DNA from: Altererythrobacter sp. | GTDB taxonomy: Bacteria; Pseudomonadota; Alphaproteobacteria; Sphingomonadales; Sphingomonadaceae | NCBI GenBank assembly: GCA_031178065.1 | Contig: JAPSJS010000003.1 | Span: 1-64,000 of the forward strand | DNA length: 64,000 nt | Direction: 5' to 3' | Part shown: positions 17,102 through 25,709 of the stretch, one piece after another | Layout of the letters: every line of letters starts with the position of its first letter | How positions within the stretch are numbered: position 1 is the stretch's first letter | The notes under the pieces: model-generated | What the model was told of the DNA's origin: nothing | Database searches by the model: none | The model's input: only the letters and a program-made list of their open reading frames with translations | Position numbers and translations under genes: made by a program

Positions 17102-18145
17102 ATGGTCACGATTCGGGATGTTGCGCGGGAAGCCGGCGTTTCGATCGCCACGGTGTCCCGCGCGCTCAACGGGCACAGCAACGTCACCAAGGCGACCCGA
17201 GAGGCGATCGAGGCGGCGGCCAAGGCGCTCAACTTCGTGCCTCATAGCGGCGCGCGCAGTCTCACCAATCGCCAGACAGATACCATCGGGGTAATCCTGC
17301 CCGACCTGTTCGGCGAGTTCTTCTCCGAGGTCATCCGCGGGATCGACAAGATCGCGCACGGGGCAGGCAAGCATCTGCTGCTCGGCAACATGCACGGCAG
17401 CTCGCACGAGACGACCAATGCGATCCGATCGATGCGCGGACGGGTCGACGGGCTGCTGCTGATGCCGCCGGATTCCACCGCCGAGTTGCTGTCGGACCAC
17501 CTCGACGTCAACATGCCGACTGTCCTTCTCAATGCGCAGGCGGACAGCAGCGACGTGCCCTTCGTCGCGGTCGACAACTATCACGGCGCGCGCACGATCA
17601 CGGACCACCTGATCGCCCGCGGGCGCGAAAGGATCGTCCATATCGCCGGCCCCAAGCACAACCGCGACGCACGCGAGCGGCTGCGCGGCTTCACAGATGC
17701 CATGCGCGAGGGTCTGGGCGAGAGGGACCCCGTGATCCTGCCGGGCGATTTCACCGAGAGCGCGGGCCAGGAAGCCGCGCGGCTGCTGCTCGCCGGGCAA
17801 GTGCCGGCGGACGCGGTGTTCGCGTCCAACGACGTAATGGCGGTCGGCCTCATGTCGGTGCTGGAAGAGGCAGGCGTCGCGGTGGGCGTCGAGACGCTCG
17901 TTGCCGGATTCGACGACATCCCGCTCGCGCGCCATGTCAGCCCGAAGCTGACCACCATGCAGTCGAACATGGCGCAGCTCGGCTCGACCGCGGCGATGCT
18001 GCTGCTGCGGATGCTGCGCGGCGAGGAGCTTGGCCGGGAGCACGGCGTGGTGCTCTCCCCGCAGTTGGCCGAACGCGGATCGACCGGACGCGCGGAATCG
18101 AACGGCGGTGCGACCATTGCGGGTGCGCCGGCCGACGCGGCCTGA
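17102..18145 (+). CDS. LacI-family transcriptional regulator
   Basis: 347 residues. The N-terminal helix-turn-helix (TIRDVAREAGVSIATVSRALNG) and hinge (FVPHSGARSL) are followed by a periplasmic-binding-protein-like ligand domain (TIGVILPDLFGEFF, VDGLLLMPP, FASNDVMAVGLM, VAGFDDIPLARHV). It is expected to bind a sugar and release DNA. ATG 17102 is chosen because GAGGGAAGG sits just before it; the longer frame from GTG 17066 adds residues ahead of the usual start. Encoded inside the transporter operon, with candidate operators at 17067, 28859 and 33057. Confidence 0.94.
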   Translation: MVTIRDVAREAGVSIATVSRALNGHSNVTKATREAIEAAAKALNFVPHSGARSLTNRQTDTIGVILPDLFGEFFSEVIRGIDKIAHGAGKHLLLGNMHGSSHETTNAIRSMRGRVDGLLLMPPDSTAELLSDHLDVNMPTVLLNAQADSSDVPFVAVDNYHGARTITDHLIARGRERIVHIAGPKHNRDARERLRGFTDAMREGLGERDPVILPGDFTESAGQEAARLLLAGQVPADAVFASNDVMAVGLMSVLEEAGVAVGVETLVAGFDDIPLARHVSPKLTTMQSNMAQLGSTAAMLLLRMLRGEELGREHGVVLSPQLAERGSTGRAESNGGATIAGAPADAA

Positions 18146-19398
18146 TGGCCGGCAGCCTCTCGCGGCGCGAGGTTCTTGCAGCGGGGATCGCAGGCTCGGC
18201 CGCGCTTGCGCTGGGCGGCTGTCGTCGCGAGGGCGGGCTGACCTTCTGGGCGATCGGCAACGAGGCGGCCGCCCTTCCCGCCCTTCTTCCCGATCTCGGC
18301 CTCGGCGCGGTGGAGGTCCAGCCGCTCCCATGGTCCGGCGCGCACCAGAAGCTGCTGACGGGGTTCGTCGGCCGGTCGCTCCCGGATCTGGCGCAAGTCG
18401 GCAATAGCTGGCTCGCCGAGCTCGCAGCGCTGGACGCGATCGATCCGGTGCCCGCCGACCTTGACCTAGCCGATGACCAGTTCGGCGCGGTGCTCGAAAG
18501 CAACCGCATCGGCGGCCGGCTGGTGGCGGTGCCCTGGTATGTCGATACGCGCGTGCAGTTTTACCGCACGGACCTTTTCGCCCACGCCGGCTATAGCGCG
18601 CCGCCGCTGGACTGGGACGAGTGGAAGGCGGCTCTCCGCCGTATCCGTGCGCAGAGTGCGGGCGAGACCTACGGCGTCCTCCTGCCGCTCGATGAATTCG
18701 AGCACCTGCAGACTCTGGCGCTTTCCGCCGGTGCAACGTTCCTGCGGGAGAGCGGAACACGCAGCGCTTTCTCCGCACCCGAGTTCATCGAGGGGCTCGC
18801 CTTCTACAAGTCGCTGTTCGACGAAGGGCTGGCACCGATCGTCACCGGCGCGCAGATCGCCAACCGCTGGGCCGAGTTCGCGCGGGGGTGGTTCGCCGTC
18901 TACCCGGCCGGTCCGTGGATGATCGAGGAGATGCGCAGCCGCCTGCCGGTGGCGGTGCAGGATCTGTGGAGCACCGCGCCGCACCCCGGCCCCGGCGGTT
19001 CGGGCGCGGCCGCAGCGGGAGGGTCGAGCCTCGTCGTTTTCCGCGAAGGGCCACGCAAGCGCGAGGCATGGAAGGCCGTAAGCCGCCTGCTTGATCCAGA
19101 AGCGCAGCTTGCGCTGCACCGGACGACGGGCGACCTGCCCGCGCGGCGCTCGGTCTGGCGCGAGGTGGAACTTGCCGGCGACCGGGTGATTGCACCCTTC
19201 GCACGCCAGCTTGAGCACGCCCGCCCGCTGCCGAAGGTGCCCGAGTGGGAGCGCGTCGTCACCGCCATGCAGGTCGTCGCCGACCGCATGGTGCGCGGCG
19301 AATACACGGTGCGCGGCGCGGCTGCCGAGATGGACCGGCGGGTCGACGAGATCCTCGCCAAGCGGCGCTGGATGATGGGGCAGGGGCGCCTGCCATGA
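18145..19398 (+). CDS. Sugar ABC transporter substrate-binding lipoprotein with Tat-type signal
   Basis: 417 residues, extracellular solute-binding protein family 1. The signal region contains SRREVLAAG, a twin-arginine motif, followed by LALGGC with lipid-anchor cysteine 26, so it should be exported folded and anchored. The body shows the usual family segments (WYVDTRVQFYRTDLF, AVYPAGPWMIEEM). It delivers an oligosaccharide to the two permeases. Its ATG shares one base with the lacI stop (TGATG). The sugar is unknown; its neighbours suggest a beta-glucan-derived oligosaccharide. Confidence 0.92.
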   Translation: MAGSLSRREVLAAGIAGSAALALGGCRREGGLTFWAIGNEAAALPALLPDLGLGAVEVQPLPWSGAHQKLLTGFVGRSLPDLAQVGNSWLAELAALDAIDPVPADLDLADDQFGAVLESNRIGGRLVAVPWYVDTRVQFYRTDLFAHAGYSAPPLDWDEWKAALRRIRAQSAGETYGVLLPLDEFEHLQTLALSAGATFLRESGTRSAFSAPEFIEGLAFYKSLFDEGLAPIVTGAQIANRWAEFARGWFAVYPAGPWMIEEMRSRLPVAVQDLWSTAPHPGPGGSGAAAAGGSSLVVFREGPRKREAWKAVSRLLDPEAQLALHRTTGDLPARRSVWREVELAGDRVIAPFARQLEHARPLPKVPEWERVVTAMQVVADRMVRGEYTVRGAAAEMDRRVDEILAKRRWMMGQGRLP

Positions 19399-20297
19399 GC
19401 GGCGCCGGCGTCAGGGCGGAGCGGCGCGCCGGCTGGCTGTTCAGCGCCCCCGCGCTGCTCGCGATCGCACTGTTCTTCGTGCTGCCGACGATCGCCTCGC
19501 TCGCGCTGAGCCTGACCGATTTCGACATCTACGCCCTCGCCGACATCCGCAACTTGCGCTTCGTCGGGCTCGACAACTACGCCGCCCTGCTCGCCGATCC
19601 GCTGTTTTGGACCGCTCTTGGCAATACACTATGGTTCGTCGCGCTCGGCGTTCCGCTGGTGGTGATCGTCGCGCTCGGCGCGGCGATCCTCGTGAACGAG
19701 CGCATGGTCGCCTGGCGTCCGGTCTGGCGGGTCGCGTTCTTCGCGCCCTATGTCGCGACTCTGGTGGCGGCCGCGGTGGTATGGAAGTACCTGCTCCACA
19801 CGCGCTACGGCCTCGTCAACTACGCGCTCGGCACGCTGGGGCTGCCGCCGGTCGACTGGCTCGGCGATCCGCGCTGGGCGATCCCCGCGATTACACTGTT
19901 CGTGGTCTGGAAGAGCTTCGGCTATGCCATGCTGATCTTCCTCGCCGCGCTGCAAACCGTGCCCCGCGAACTTATCGAGGCGGCGCGGATCGATGGTGCG
20001 GGATGGTGGGCCCGGCTGCGCCACGTCATCCTGCCGGCCATCACGCCGGCCGCCGGGCTGGTCGCCGTCCTCTCGATCGTCGCCATGTTCCAACTCTTCG
20101 CCGAGCCTTACGTGATGACCGAGGGCGGCCCGGCGCAATCGACCGTCACCGTGCTCTACCTGATGTTCGAGGAAGGCTTCCAGTGGTGGAACCTCGGCAC
20201 CGGTGCGGCGGTCGCGGTCGTGCTGTTCGTCTGCATCGTCGCCGCCGCGCTGGTGCCGGCGGCCGCGATGCGTCTGCTGCGGGTGCGCAGGGTATGA
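19395..20297 (+). CDS. Sugar ABC transporter permease, MalF/UgpA type
   Basis: 300 residues with six membrane helices. The cytoplasmic EAA loop, which docks on the ATPase, is ELIEAARIDGAGWWARLRHVILP. It pairs with the following permease to form the channel. Start ATG overlaps the binding-protein stop (ATGA). Confidence 0.94.
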   Translation: MSGAGVRAERRAGWLFSAPALLAIALFFVLPTIASLALSLTDFDIYALADIRNLRFVGLDNYAALLADPLFWTALGNTLWFVALGVPLVVIVALGAAILVNERMVAWRPVWRVAFFAPYVATLVAAAVVWKYLLHTRYGLVNYALGTLGLPPVDWLGDPRWAIPAITLFVVWKSFGYAMLIFLAALQTVPRELIEAARIDGAGWWARLRHVILPAITPAAGLVAVLSIVAMFQLFAEPYVMTEGGPAQSTVTVLYLMFEEGFQWWNLGTGAAVAVVLFVCIVAAALVPAAAMRLLRVRRV

Positions 20298-21106
20298 CCG
20301 CCGGGCGCGCCATGACCGCGCTTGCGGCGCTGTTCGCCGCGATCACGCTCGCGCCGCTGCTGTGGATGGTGTCGGTCAGCCTGATGCAGCCGGGCGAGGC
20401 GGGTCAGTTCCCGCCGCCGCTAATCCCCGCCGACCCGACGCTGGCCAATTACCGGGAGCTTTTCGCCGCGCTGGGCATGGGGGGATTCCTGGCCAACAGC
20501 CTGCTTGTTTCCACTCTCGCGACCCTGCTCGCGCTGCTGTTCACCCTCCCCGCCGGGTACGCTTTCGCCAAGCTGCGCTTCTCAGGACGGACGGCCACGG
20601 TGCAGATCCTGCTGGCGCTGCTGCTGATCCCGGGACAGATCGGCATGCTGCCGCTGTTCCTGGAGCTCAAGGTGATCGGGCTGGTCAATTCCTACGCCGG
20701 CGTCCTCGTCCCCTGGCTCGCCGGGATCATCGGGATCTTCCTGGTGCGGCAATACGCGCTCTCGATCCCCGACGAGCTGCTGGAGGCAGCACGGATCGAC
20801 GGTGCGAGCGAGTGGGACATCTTCCGCCATATCGTGCTGCCGATCCTGCGCCCGGCAATCGCGACGCTGGCGCTGTTCGTGTTCCTCGGAAGCTGGAACG
20901 ACTTCATGTGGCCGCTGATCGTGCTGTCGGACCACGACCTCTACACACTGCCCGTCGCTCTCGCCTCGCTGGGGCGCGAGCGCGCACAGGATATCGAATT
21001 GATGATGGCCGGCTCGGTGGTGACCACCGTGCCGGTGCTGCTGCTGTTCCTGGCGCTCCAGCGCCAGTTCATCGGCGGATTGCTTGCCGGGAGCGTTAAA
21101 GGATGA
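20294..21106 (+). CDS. Sugar ABC transporter permease, MalG/UgpE type
   Basis: 270 residues with six membrane helices and the EAA loop ELLEAARIDGASEWDIFRHIVLP. It is the second half of the carbohydrate channel. The gene overlaps both neighbours by ATGA, so the binding protein, both permeases and the hydrolase behind them are translated as a chain. Confidence 0.94.
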   Translation: MTAGRAMTALAALFAAITLAPLLWMVSVSLMQPGEAGQFPPPLIPADPTLANYRELFAALGMGGFLANSLLVSTLATLLALLFTLPAGYAFAKLRFSGRTATVQILLALLLIPGQIGMLPLFLELKVIGLVNSYAGVLVPWLAGIIGIFLVRQYALSIPDELLEAARIDGASEWDIFRHIVLPILRPAIATLALFVFLGSWNDFMWPLIVLSDHDLYTLPVALASLGRERAQDIELMMAGSVVTTVPVLLLFLALQRQFIGGLLAGSVKG

Positions 21107-21849
21107 ATTGGTTTCGACTACTGCCGCTGGTCCTCCTGCTGGGAGCCTGCACCGGTCATGCCGTGGCGGCGACCCCGCCGCCTACGGTCGAGGCGGGGCA
21201 ACACCCGCGGCCGGCGGTCGAGGACGGCGGTTACATTTATCAGCTTCACCTCCCGCCCGGCGTTCCGGCGGCCGACGAGGACGCGCGCTGGCCGCTGATG
21301 ATCTTCCTCCACGGCTCGGGCGAGCGCGGAAGCGACGTCGCCAAAGTCAGGGTCCACGGCCCGCCCAAGATCGCCGACCGGCAGAAGGACTTCCCTTTCA
21401 TCCTCATCTCACCGCTACTGCCGGCGGAAGCGGACTGGGACATCGCCAAGCTCGACGCTATCGTCGATCGCGTCATGGAAACGCTGCCGGTCGATCCGGC
21501 GCGGGTCTATCTCACCGGCCTCAGCCGCGGCGGTCATGCCACATGGCGCTGGGCAGCGGCCGAGCCCGACCGCTTCGCCGCCATCGCCCCGGTCGCCGGT
21601 CGGGGCGATCTGACCACCGCATGCGCGCTGGTGGACACGCCCGCCTGGGCCTTCCACGGCGACCGCGACGATGTCGTGACGCCGGAGGGCAGCTTCGCCA
21701 TGGCCCGCGCGATCCGCGCCTGCGGCGGGCGCAAGAGCCGCCTGACGATCTATCCCGACCTCGGCCATAACGCGTGGGACCCGGCCTACGACGATCCCGC
21801 GCTCTACCTCTGGCTCCTCTCCCACCGCCTCGAAGGGCACGAACAATGA
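21103..21849 (+). CDS. Secreted alpha/beta-hydrolase lipoprotein (esterase/peptidase-like)
   Basis: 248 residues. Lipoprotein signal ending LLLGAC (C16). The alpha/beta-hydrolase core shows the oxyanion strand MIFLHGSGERG, the nucleophile elbow GLSRGG (S151), an acid near GDRDDV (about 199-200) and H232 (LGHNAWD). This is the layout of secreted phospholipase/carboxylesterase-type (PHB depolymerase-like) proteins common in carbohydrate loci, where they may remove acyl esters from polysaccharides; that role is inferred. It lies between transporter and beta-glucosidase genes with ATGA overlaps on both sides. Confidence 0.85.
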   Translation: MNWFRLLPLVLLLGACTGHAVAATPPPTVEAGQHPRPAVEDGGYIYQLHLPPGVPAADEDARWPLMIFLHGSGERGSDVAKVRVHGPPKIADRQKDFPFILISPLLPAEADWDIAKLDAIVDRVMETLPVDPARVYLTGLSRGGHATWRWAAAEPDRFAAIAPVAGRGDLTTACALVDTPAWAFHGDRDDVVTPEGSFAMARAIRACGGRKSRLTIYPDLGHNAWDPAYDDPALYLWLLSHRLEGHEQ

Positions 21850-23198
21850 GCGGCTTTCCCGACGGCTTCCTGTGGGGCGCGGCAACCGCCGCCTATCAGG
21901 TGGAGGGTTCGCCGCTGGCCGATGGCGCCGGAACGAGCATCTGGCACCGCTTCACCCATGATCCGCGCCTGATGATCGCTACCGGCGACACCGGCGACAT
22001 CGCCTGCGATCACTACAACCGCATGGAAAGCGACGTGGAGCTGATGAAGCGCCTAGGACTGCAAGCCTATCGCTTCAGCGTCTCGTGGAGCCGCGTCCTG
22101 CCCGAAGGCACCGGCCGGGTGAACGAGGCGGGCCTCGACTTCTACCGCCGCCTCGTCGACCGCCTGCTCGAAGCCGGGATCGAGCCGCTGCCGACGCTCT
22201 ATCACTGGGATCTACCCGCCGCGCTCGACGATCGGGGCGGCTGGCTCAATCGTGAGAGCGCGGAATGGTTCGCCGAATACGCCGGCGTCATGTTCCGCGC
22301 TCTCGACGGCAAAGTGAAGAAATGGGCGACGCTCAACGAGCCGTGGGTTGTGGCCGACGGCGGCTACCTCAACGGCGTGCTCGCGCCCGGGCACCGCAGC
22401 ATCTTCGAATGCGCGATCGTCAGCCGCAACCTGATGCGCGCGCACGGCCGTGCGGTACAGACCTACCGCGAATGCGGCGCGCACGAAGTCGGCCTGGTCA
22501 TCAACATCGAACCCAAATACCCGGCTAGCGACAGGCCCGAGGACCTTGCCGCCACGGCGCGCGCCGACGCCTACATGAACCGCCAGTACTTCGACCCCGC
22601 GCTGCTCGGCACCTGCCCCGAGGAACTGCGCGAGATCTACGGTGAGGCATGGGAGGACTGGTCCGCCGAGGACCTGGCGCTGTGCTGCCAGCCGGTCGAT
22701 TTCGTCGGCATCAATTACTACACGCGCAGCGTCGTGCGCGCGTCGGACACCGCCTGGCCGCTGTTCGGCGAACACGTCGTGCAGGAAGGGGCGCCGCACA
22801 CCGAAACCGACTGGGAGGTCTTTCCCGAAGCGATGACCCGCACACTGCTCTGGTTCCGCGAACGCTACGGCGATCTGCCGATCTATATCATGGAGAACGG
22901 CGCGGCCTTCTCCGACCCCGCGACTAGCGAGGCGGACGGCATTCTTGACGAGGATCGCTGCCAGTATCTCGCCGATCACATCGCGGCAGTGCGCGATGCG
23001 ATCGCGGCGGGGGTGGACATTCGCGGCTATATGGTCTGGTCGCTGTTCGACAATCTCGAATGGGCGCTCGGCTATGCAAAGCGCTTTGGGATCGTCCACG
23101 TCGACTACGAGACGCTCGCGCGCACGCCCAAGCGCAGCGCGCGGCTCTACCGTCAGATCATCGCCAGCAATGGCGCCGAACTGGAGCGCGCAGCATGA
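21846..23198 (+). CDS. GH1 beta-glucosidase, cytoplasmic
   Basis: 450 residues, full-length family 1 glycoside hydrolase. It starts with FPDGFLWGAATAAYQVEGS, the family N-terminal signature. The acid/base is E165 (TLNEPW) and the nucleophile is E350 (YIMENG); the aglycone-site motif NYYTRS and the C-terminal WSLFDNLEWALGY are present. No signal peptide, so it should act in the cytoplasm on beta-linked disaccharides or oligosaccharides brought in by the adjacent ABC transporter. Coupled by ATGA to both neighbours. Confidence 0.95.
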   Translation: MSGFPDGFLWGAATAAYQVEGSPLADGAGTSIWHRFTHDPRLMIATGDTGDIACDHYNRMESDVELMKRLGLQAYRFSVSWSRVLPEGTGRVNEAGLDFYRRLVDRLLEAGIEPLPTLYHWDLPAALDDRGGWLNRESAEWFAEYAGVMFRALDGKVKKWATLNEPWVVADGGYLNGVLAPGHRSIFECAIVSRNLMRAHGRAVQTYRECGAHEVGLVINIEPKYPASDRPEDLAATARADAYMNRQYFDPALLGTCPEELREIYGEAWEDWSAEDLALCCQPVDFVGINYYTRSVVRASDTAWPLFGEHVVQEGAPHTETDWEVFPEAMTRTLLWFRERYGDLPIYIMENGAAFSDPATSEADGILDEDRCQYLADHIAAVRDAIAAGVDIRGYMVWSLFDNLEWALGYAKRFGIVHVDYETLARTPKRSARLYRQIIASNGAELERAA

Positions 23199-24061
23199 AG
23201 TACCTCCTCACCCTCCTCTCCGCCCTCCTCCTCGCCGCCTGCGCGCATGTGCCGGCGGAATCGGCCGGCAGCGCGCCGATCCGGGTGATGACCTTCAACA
23301 TCAGGCTCGACGTCGCCTCCGACGGCGCGAACGCCTGGCCGCATCGCAAAGAAATGGTCGAAGCGGTCATCAAGCATGAGGCTCCGGACCTGCTTGGCAT
23401 GCAGGAGGTCCTGCTGCACCAGAAGCAGTATCTCGAAGCCGAACTGACGGACTACACATTCGTGGGCGTCGGGCGCGACGACGGAGCAGAGGCCGGCGAG
23501 TTCTCCCCGCTCGGGTGGCGCAACGACCGCTTCACGGTAGTGGATTCGGGCACGTTCTGGCTCTCGCCGACGCCCGAGGTCGCCGGCAGCAAGGGGTGGG
23601 ACGCGGCCCTGCCTCGCATCGCCACTTGGGCCGTTCTGCGCGACCGGCGCAGCGGCGAGACGATCCGCGTGCTCAATACCCATTTCGACCACGTCGGCAC
23701 GGCCGCGCGGGCCAACGCTGCGCGGATGATCGCCGAATGGGCCGCCGCCGGAAGCGCGCCCGCGATCGTGATGGGGGACTTCAACGTCAAGTCGGGCAGC
23801 GAGCCCTACCGGGTCCTCGCCAACACCGCGCAGAGCAGCGGCCTTTCCGACGCTCGCACGATCAGCGCCACCCCGCCCTATGGTCCAGAAGGCACCTTTA
23901 CCGGTTTCGACATCATGGCCGCGGCCGATGGGCCGATCGATCACATCTTCGTGACGGGCGACTTCGCAGTGAACCGCTACGCGGTCGTGACGCAGCACTG
24001 GGAGGGCCGCCTGCCGTCCGACCATTATCCGGTGGTCGCCGATGTCCAACTGCGGCGGTGA
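23195..24061 (+). CDS. Secreted endonuclease/exonuclease/phosphatase-fold lipoprotein
   Basis: 288 residues. Lipoprotein signal ending LLLAAC (C16). The EEP fold motifs are in order: TFNIRLD, LLGMQEV (metal-binding Glu), NTHFDHVG, VMGDFNVKSGS, IDHIFVTGD and SDHYPVVADV (catalytic His). Enzymes of this fold cut nucleic acids, phosphoinositides or sphingomyelin. Proteins of this type are frequent in carbohydrate-utilization loci of Bacteroidetes and sphingomonads, but their substrate there is not established. Last gene of the chain; a stem-loop follows at 24066. Confidence 0.87.
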   Translation: MKYLLTLLSALLLAACAHVPAESAGSAPIRVMTFNIRLDVASDGANAWPHRKEMVEAVIKHEAPDLLGMQEVLLHQKQYLEAELTDYTFVGVGRDDGAEAGEFSPLGWRNDRFTVVDSGTFWLSPTPEVAGSKGWDAALPRIATWAVLRDRRSGETIRVLNTHFDHVGTAARANAARMIAEWAAAGSAPAIVMGDFNVKSGSEPYRVLANTAQSSGLSDARTISATPPYGPEGTFTGFDIMAAADGPIDHIFVTGDFAVNRYAVVTQHWEGRLPSDHYPVVADVQLRR

Positions 24062-24065
24062 AGTC

Positions 24066-24093
24066 CGTCACCCCAGCGTCAACTGGGGTGACG
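24066..24093. terminator. Stem-loop between convergent operons
   Basis: CGTCACCCCAG (24066-24076) pairs with CTGGGGTGACG (24083-24093) around a six-base loop: an 11-bp perfect stem. It lies five bases after the stop of the EEP gene and about 40 bases from the 3' end of the convergent hydrolase gene. No T-run, so it is either a weak bidirectional terminator or a dispersed palindromic repeat. Confidence 0.5.
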
Positions 24094-24132
24094 AATTAGC
24101 GGACTGGCGGGCTGCTATGGCGCCGGTCCGGC

Positions 24133-25638
24133 TTACTCGCCCTCTTCCAGCCAGCCGCCGGTGAAGCCGAGGCGCTCAAGCCCGCGCCGGATGTGCGGGT
24201 TATTGCGCATCGTGCGCCACACCAGGCCGCTGCGATGGTTCTCCATCATCGCCAGGATCGGACCCTGGTCGATGCCGATATGGTCGCGTGCGATCCAACC
24301 AAGCTCCGGATCGACCGTGCCGCTGGGGCTGCCCGCGTCGACGAAGGTATAGCTCGGGTTGAAGGCGTCCTTGAAACCATACTCGGTATAGAGTTGGCCG
24401 CCGTAAGCCGCGCGCATGTTCATCAGCGCGTCAATCGTTACCTCGGGCGCGAACGGTATGGAGCCGCCAGCCGCCGTCGGCACGACAGTGCCATCGTCAA
24501 CCACCCGCTCCGCGCTTACGCCGCGCGCGGAATAGCCCATGAACTCGCGCGGCTTGCCGTTGACCACGCGGCCGTTGCCGGCGTTTGTTGGTCCATCGGA
24601 TGCCGTCCAGCCCCAGATATCGGCTGAGTAACCAACCCAGTTGTTCGGGTTGTCGGCGCCGTAGGCCCGCTGGCTCAGCGTCGCGCGGCGGCTGTTCTCG
24701 AAGTAGTCGATGCCCTTCCCGCGCATGAATTCATCCTGGATGCCGCGGAAATCGACCCAGACGTGGCTGTACTGGTGCCCGAACATCGGCTCGAACTGGA
24801 GATGCTCGTAGCCGTAGTAGGTGCCCCAGTCCTTCGCAAGATTGGCTGCCCAGCCGGTGTCCCAGGCCTCCTTGCCGATCGGATGCGTCGGCGATCCGGC
24901 GGCGAGGATATAGACCAGCATGCCTTCGTTGTAGCCGACCCAGTCGTGCGTCCCGAAGTCGCCGTTCTCGCCGCGCTCGGGATACCAGCCCATCGCGATC
25001 GCCTTGCCGCTGCCGCCATTGGCCGAGGGGATGTCGCTGTTCTCGCGCTGCACGAACGTCCAGTCGACGCGGCGGTAGATCTTCTCGGCCAAGTCGCGGA
25101 TTTGGGCCTCCACGGCCGTGTCGCGATCGAAGTAGCTCTGCGCGAACAGCACGCCGCCGAGCAGCAGCGAGGTATCGACGGTCGACAGCTCGGTCTTGCC
25201 GCGACGCGTGCCATCCTCGTTGGTGAGGAAGTGGTAGAAGAAGCCCTTGTAGCCCGTACTGCCCGAGACTCCCGGCCCCTGCGGCGCGTTCCAGTAGAAG
25301 TCGAGACAGTCGCGGGTGCGCTGCGCCGCTTCCTCGCGGGTGACATAGCCGCGTTCCGCACCGATGCCGTAGGCCGTCAACGCGAACCCGGTCGCCGCAA
25401 TCGAGGAGAACGGATTGCTCGGCCAGCGATCGGGCGCGAGGCAGCGCTGTGTGTCCGTGGTCTCCCAGAAGTAGCGGAACGTGCGCCGCGAGAGCTGCTC
25501 GGCGAACTCCGCCTGCGTCAGTTTGGGCAAGGCGGGGACGGAAGTCTCCGCCACGGACGGAAGCGATGGCGCGGTCATGGGTGTGCATGCTGCCAGCGCC
25601 AGAAGCGGCAGCGCCAGCGACCCGAAACGGAAGGACAT
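24133..25638 (-). CDS. Secreted glucoamylase-like glycoside hydrolase (family including GH144 beta-1,2-glucanases)
   Basis: 501 residues. Lipoprotein signal with LALAAC (C18). The body matches the bacterial 'glycoamylase' domain: RRTFRYFWE, SIAATGFALTAYGIGAERG, TELSTVDTSLLLGGVLFAQ, GWYPERGENGDFGTHDWVGYNEGM and a C-terminal HIGIDQGPILAMMENHRSG. It should be an (alpha/alpha)6-barrel enzyme. Characterised relatives include GH144 endo-beta-1,2-glucanases, despite the domain name. Expected in the periplasm or at the cell surface, making oligosaccharides for the GH3 and the importers. It follows the TonB receptor gene on the same strand, separated by a strong hairpin. Family confidence is high, substrate confidence low. 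Confidence 0.85.
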   Translation of the reverse strand: MSFRFGSLALPLLALAACTPMTAPSLPSVAETSVPALPKLTQAEFAEQLSRRTFRYFWETTDTQRCLAPDRWPSNPFSSIAATGFALTAYGIGAERGYVTREEAAQRTRDCLDFYWNAPQGPGVSGSTGYKGFFYHFLTNEDGTRRGKTELSTVDTSLLLGGVLFAQSYFDRDTAVEAQIRDLAEKIYRRVDWTFVQRENSDIPSANGGSGKAIAMGWYPERGENGDFGTHDWVGYNEGMLVYILAAGSPTHPIGKEAWDTGWAANLAKDWGTYYGYEHLQFEPMFGHQYSHVWVDFRGIQDEFMRGKGIDYFENSRRATLSQRAYGADNPNNWVGYSADIWGWTASDGPTNAGNGRVVNGKPREFMGYSARGVSAERVVDDGTVVPTAAGGSIPFAPEVTIDALMNMRAAYGGQLYTEYGFKDAFNPSYTFVDAGSPSGTVDPELGWIARDHIGIDQGPILAMMENHRSGLVWRTMRNNPHIRRGLERLGFTGGWLEEGE

Positions 25639-25658
25639 TTTTGCTCCCCAGAAATGAT

Positions 25659-25695
25659 GGGCGCCCGGTCACGGGAAAGAAGTGACCGGGCGCCC
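25659..25695 (-). other. Strong intra-operon hairpin between receptor and hydrolase genes
   Basis: GGGCGCCCGGTCAC (25659-25672) and GTGACCGGGCGCCC (25682-25695) form a perfect 14-bp stem with a nine-base loop. It begins 14 bases beyond the receptor stop and ends 20 bases before the hydrolase ATG. No T-run follows on the minus strand, so it is more likely a processing or stability element that sets receptor mRNA above hydrolase mRNA than a full terminator. Confidence 0.6.
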
Positions 25696-25709
25696 GGGGT
25701 TGTAACGGA

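Noticed and set aside
16628-18778. A 716-codon minus-strand open frame over the ABC ATPase, lacI and binding-protein genes
   Set aside because: Antisense to three genes with intact motifs and overlapping start/stop signals; its own sequence shows no family.
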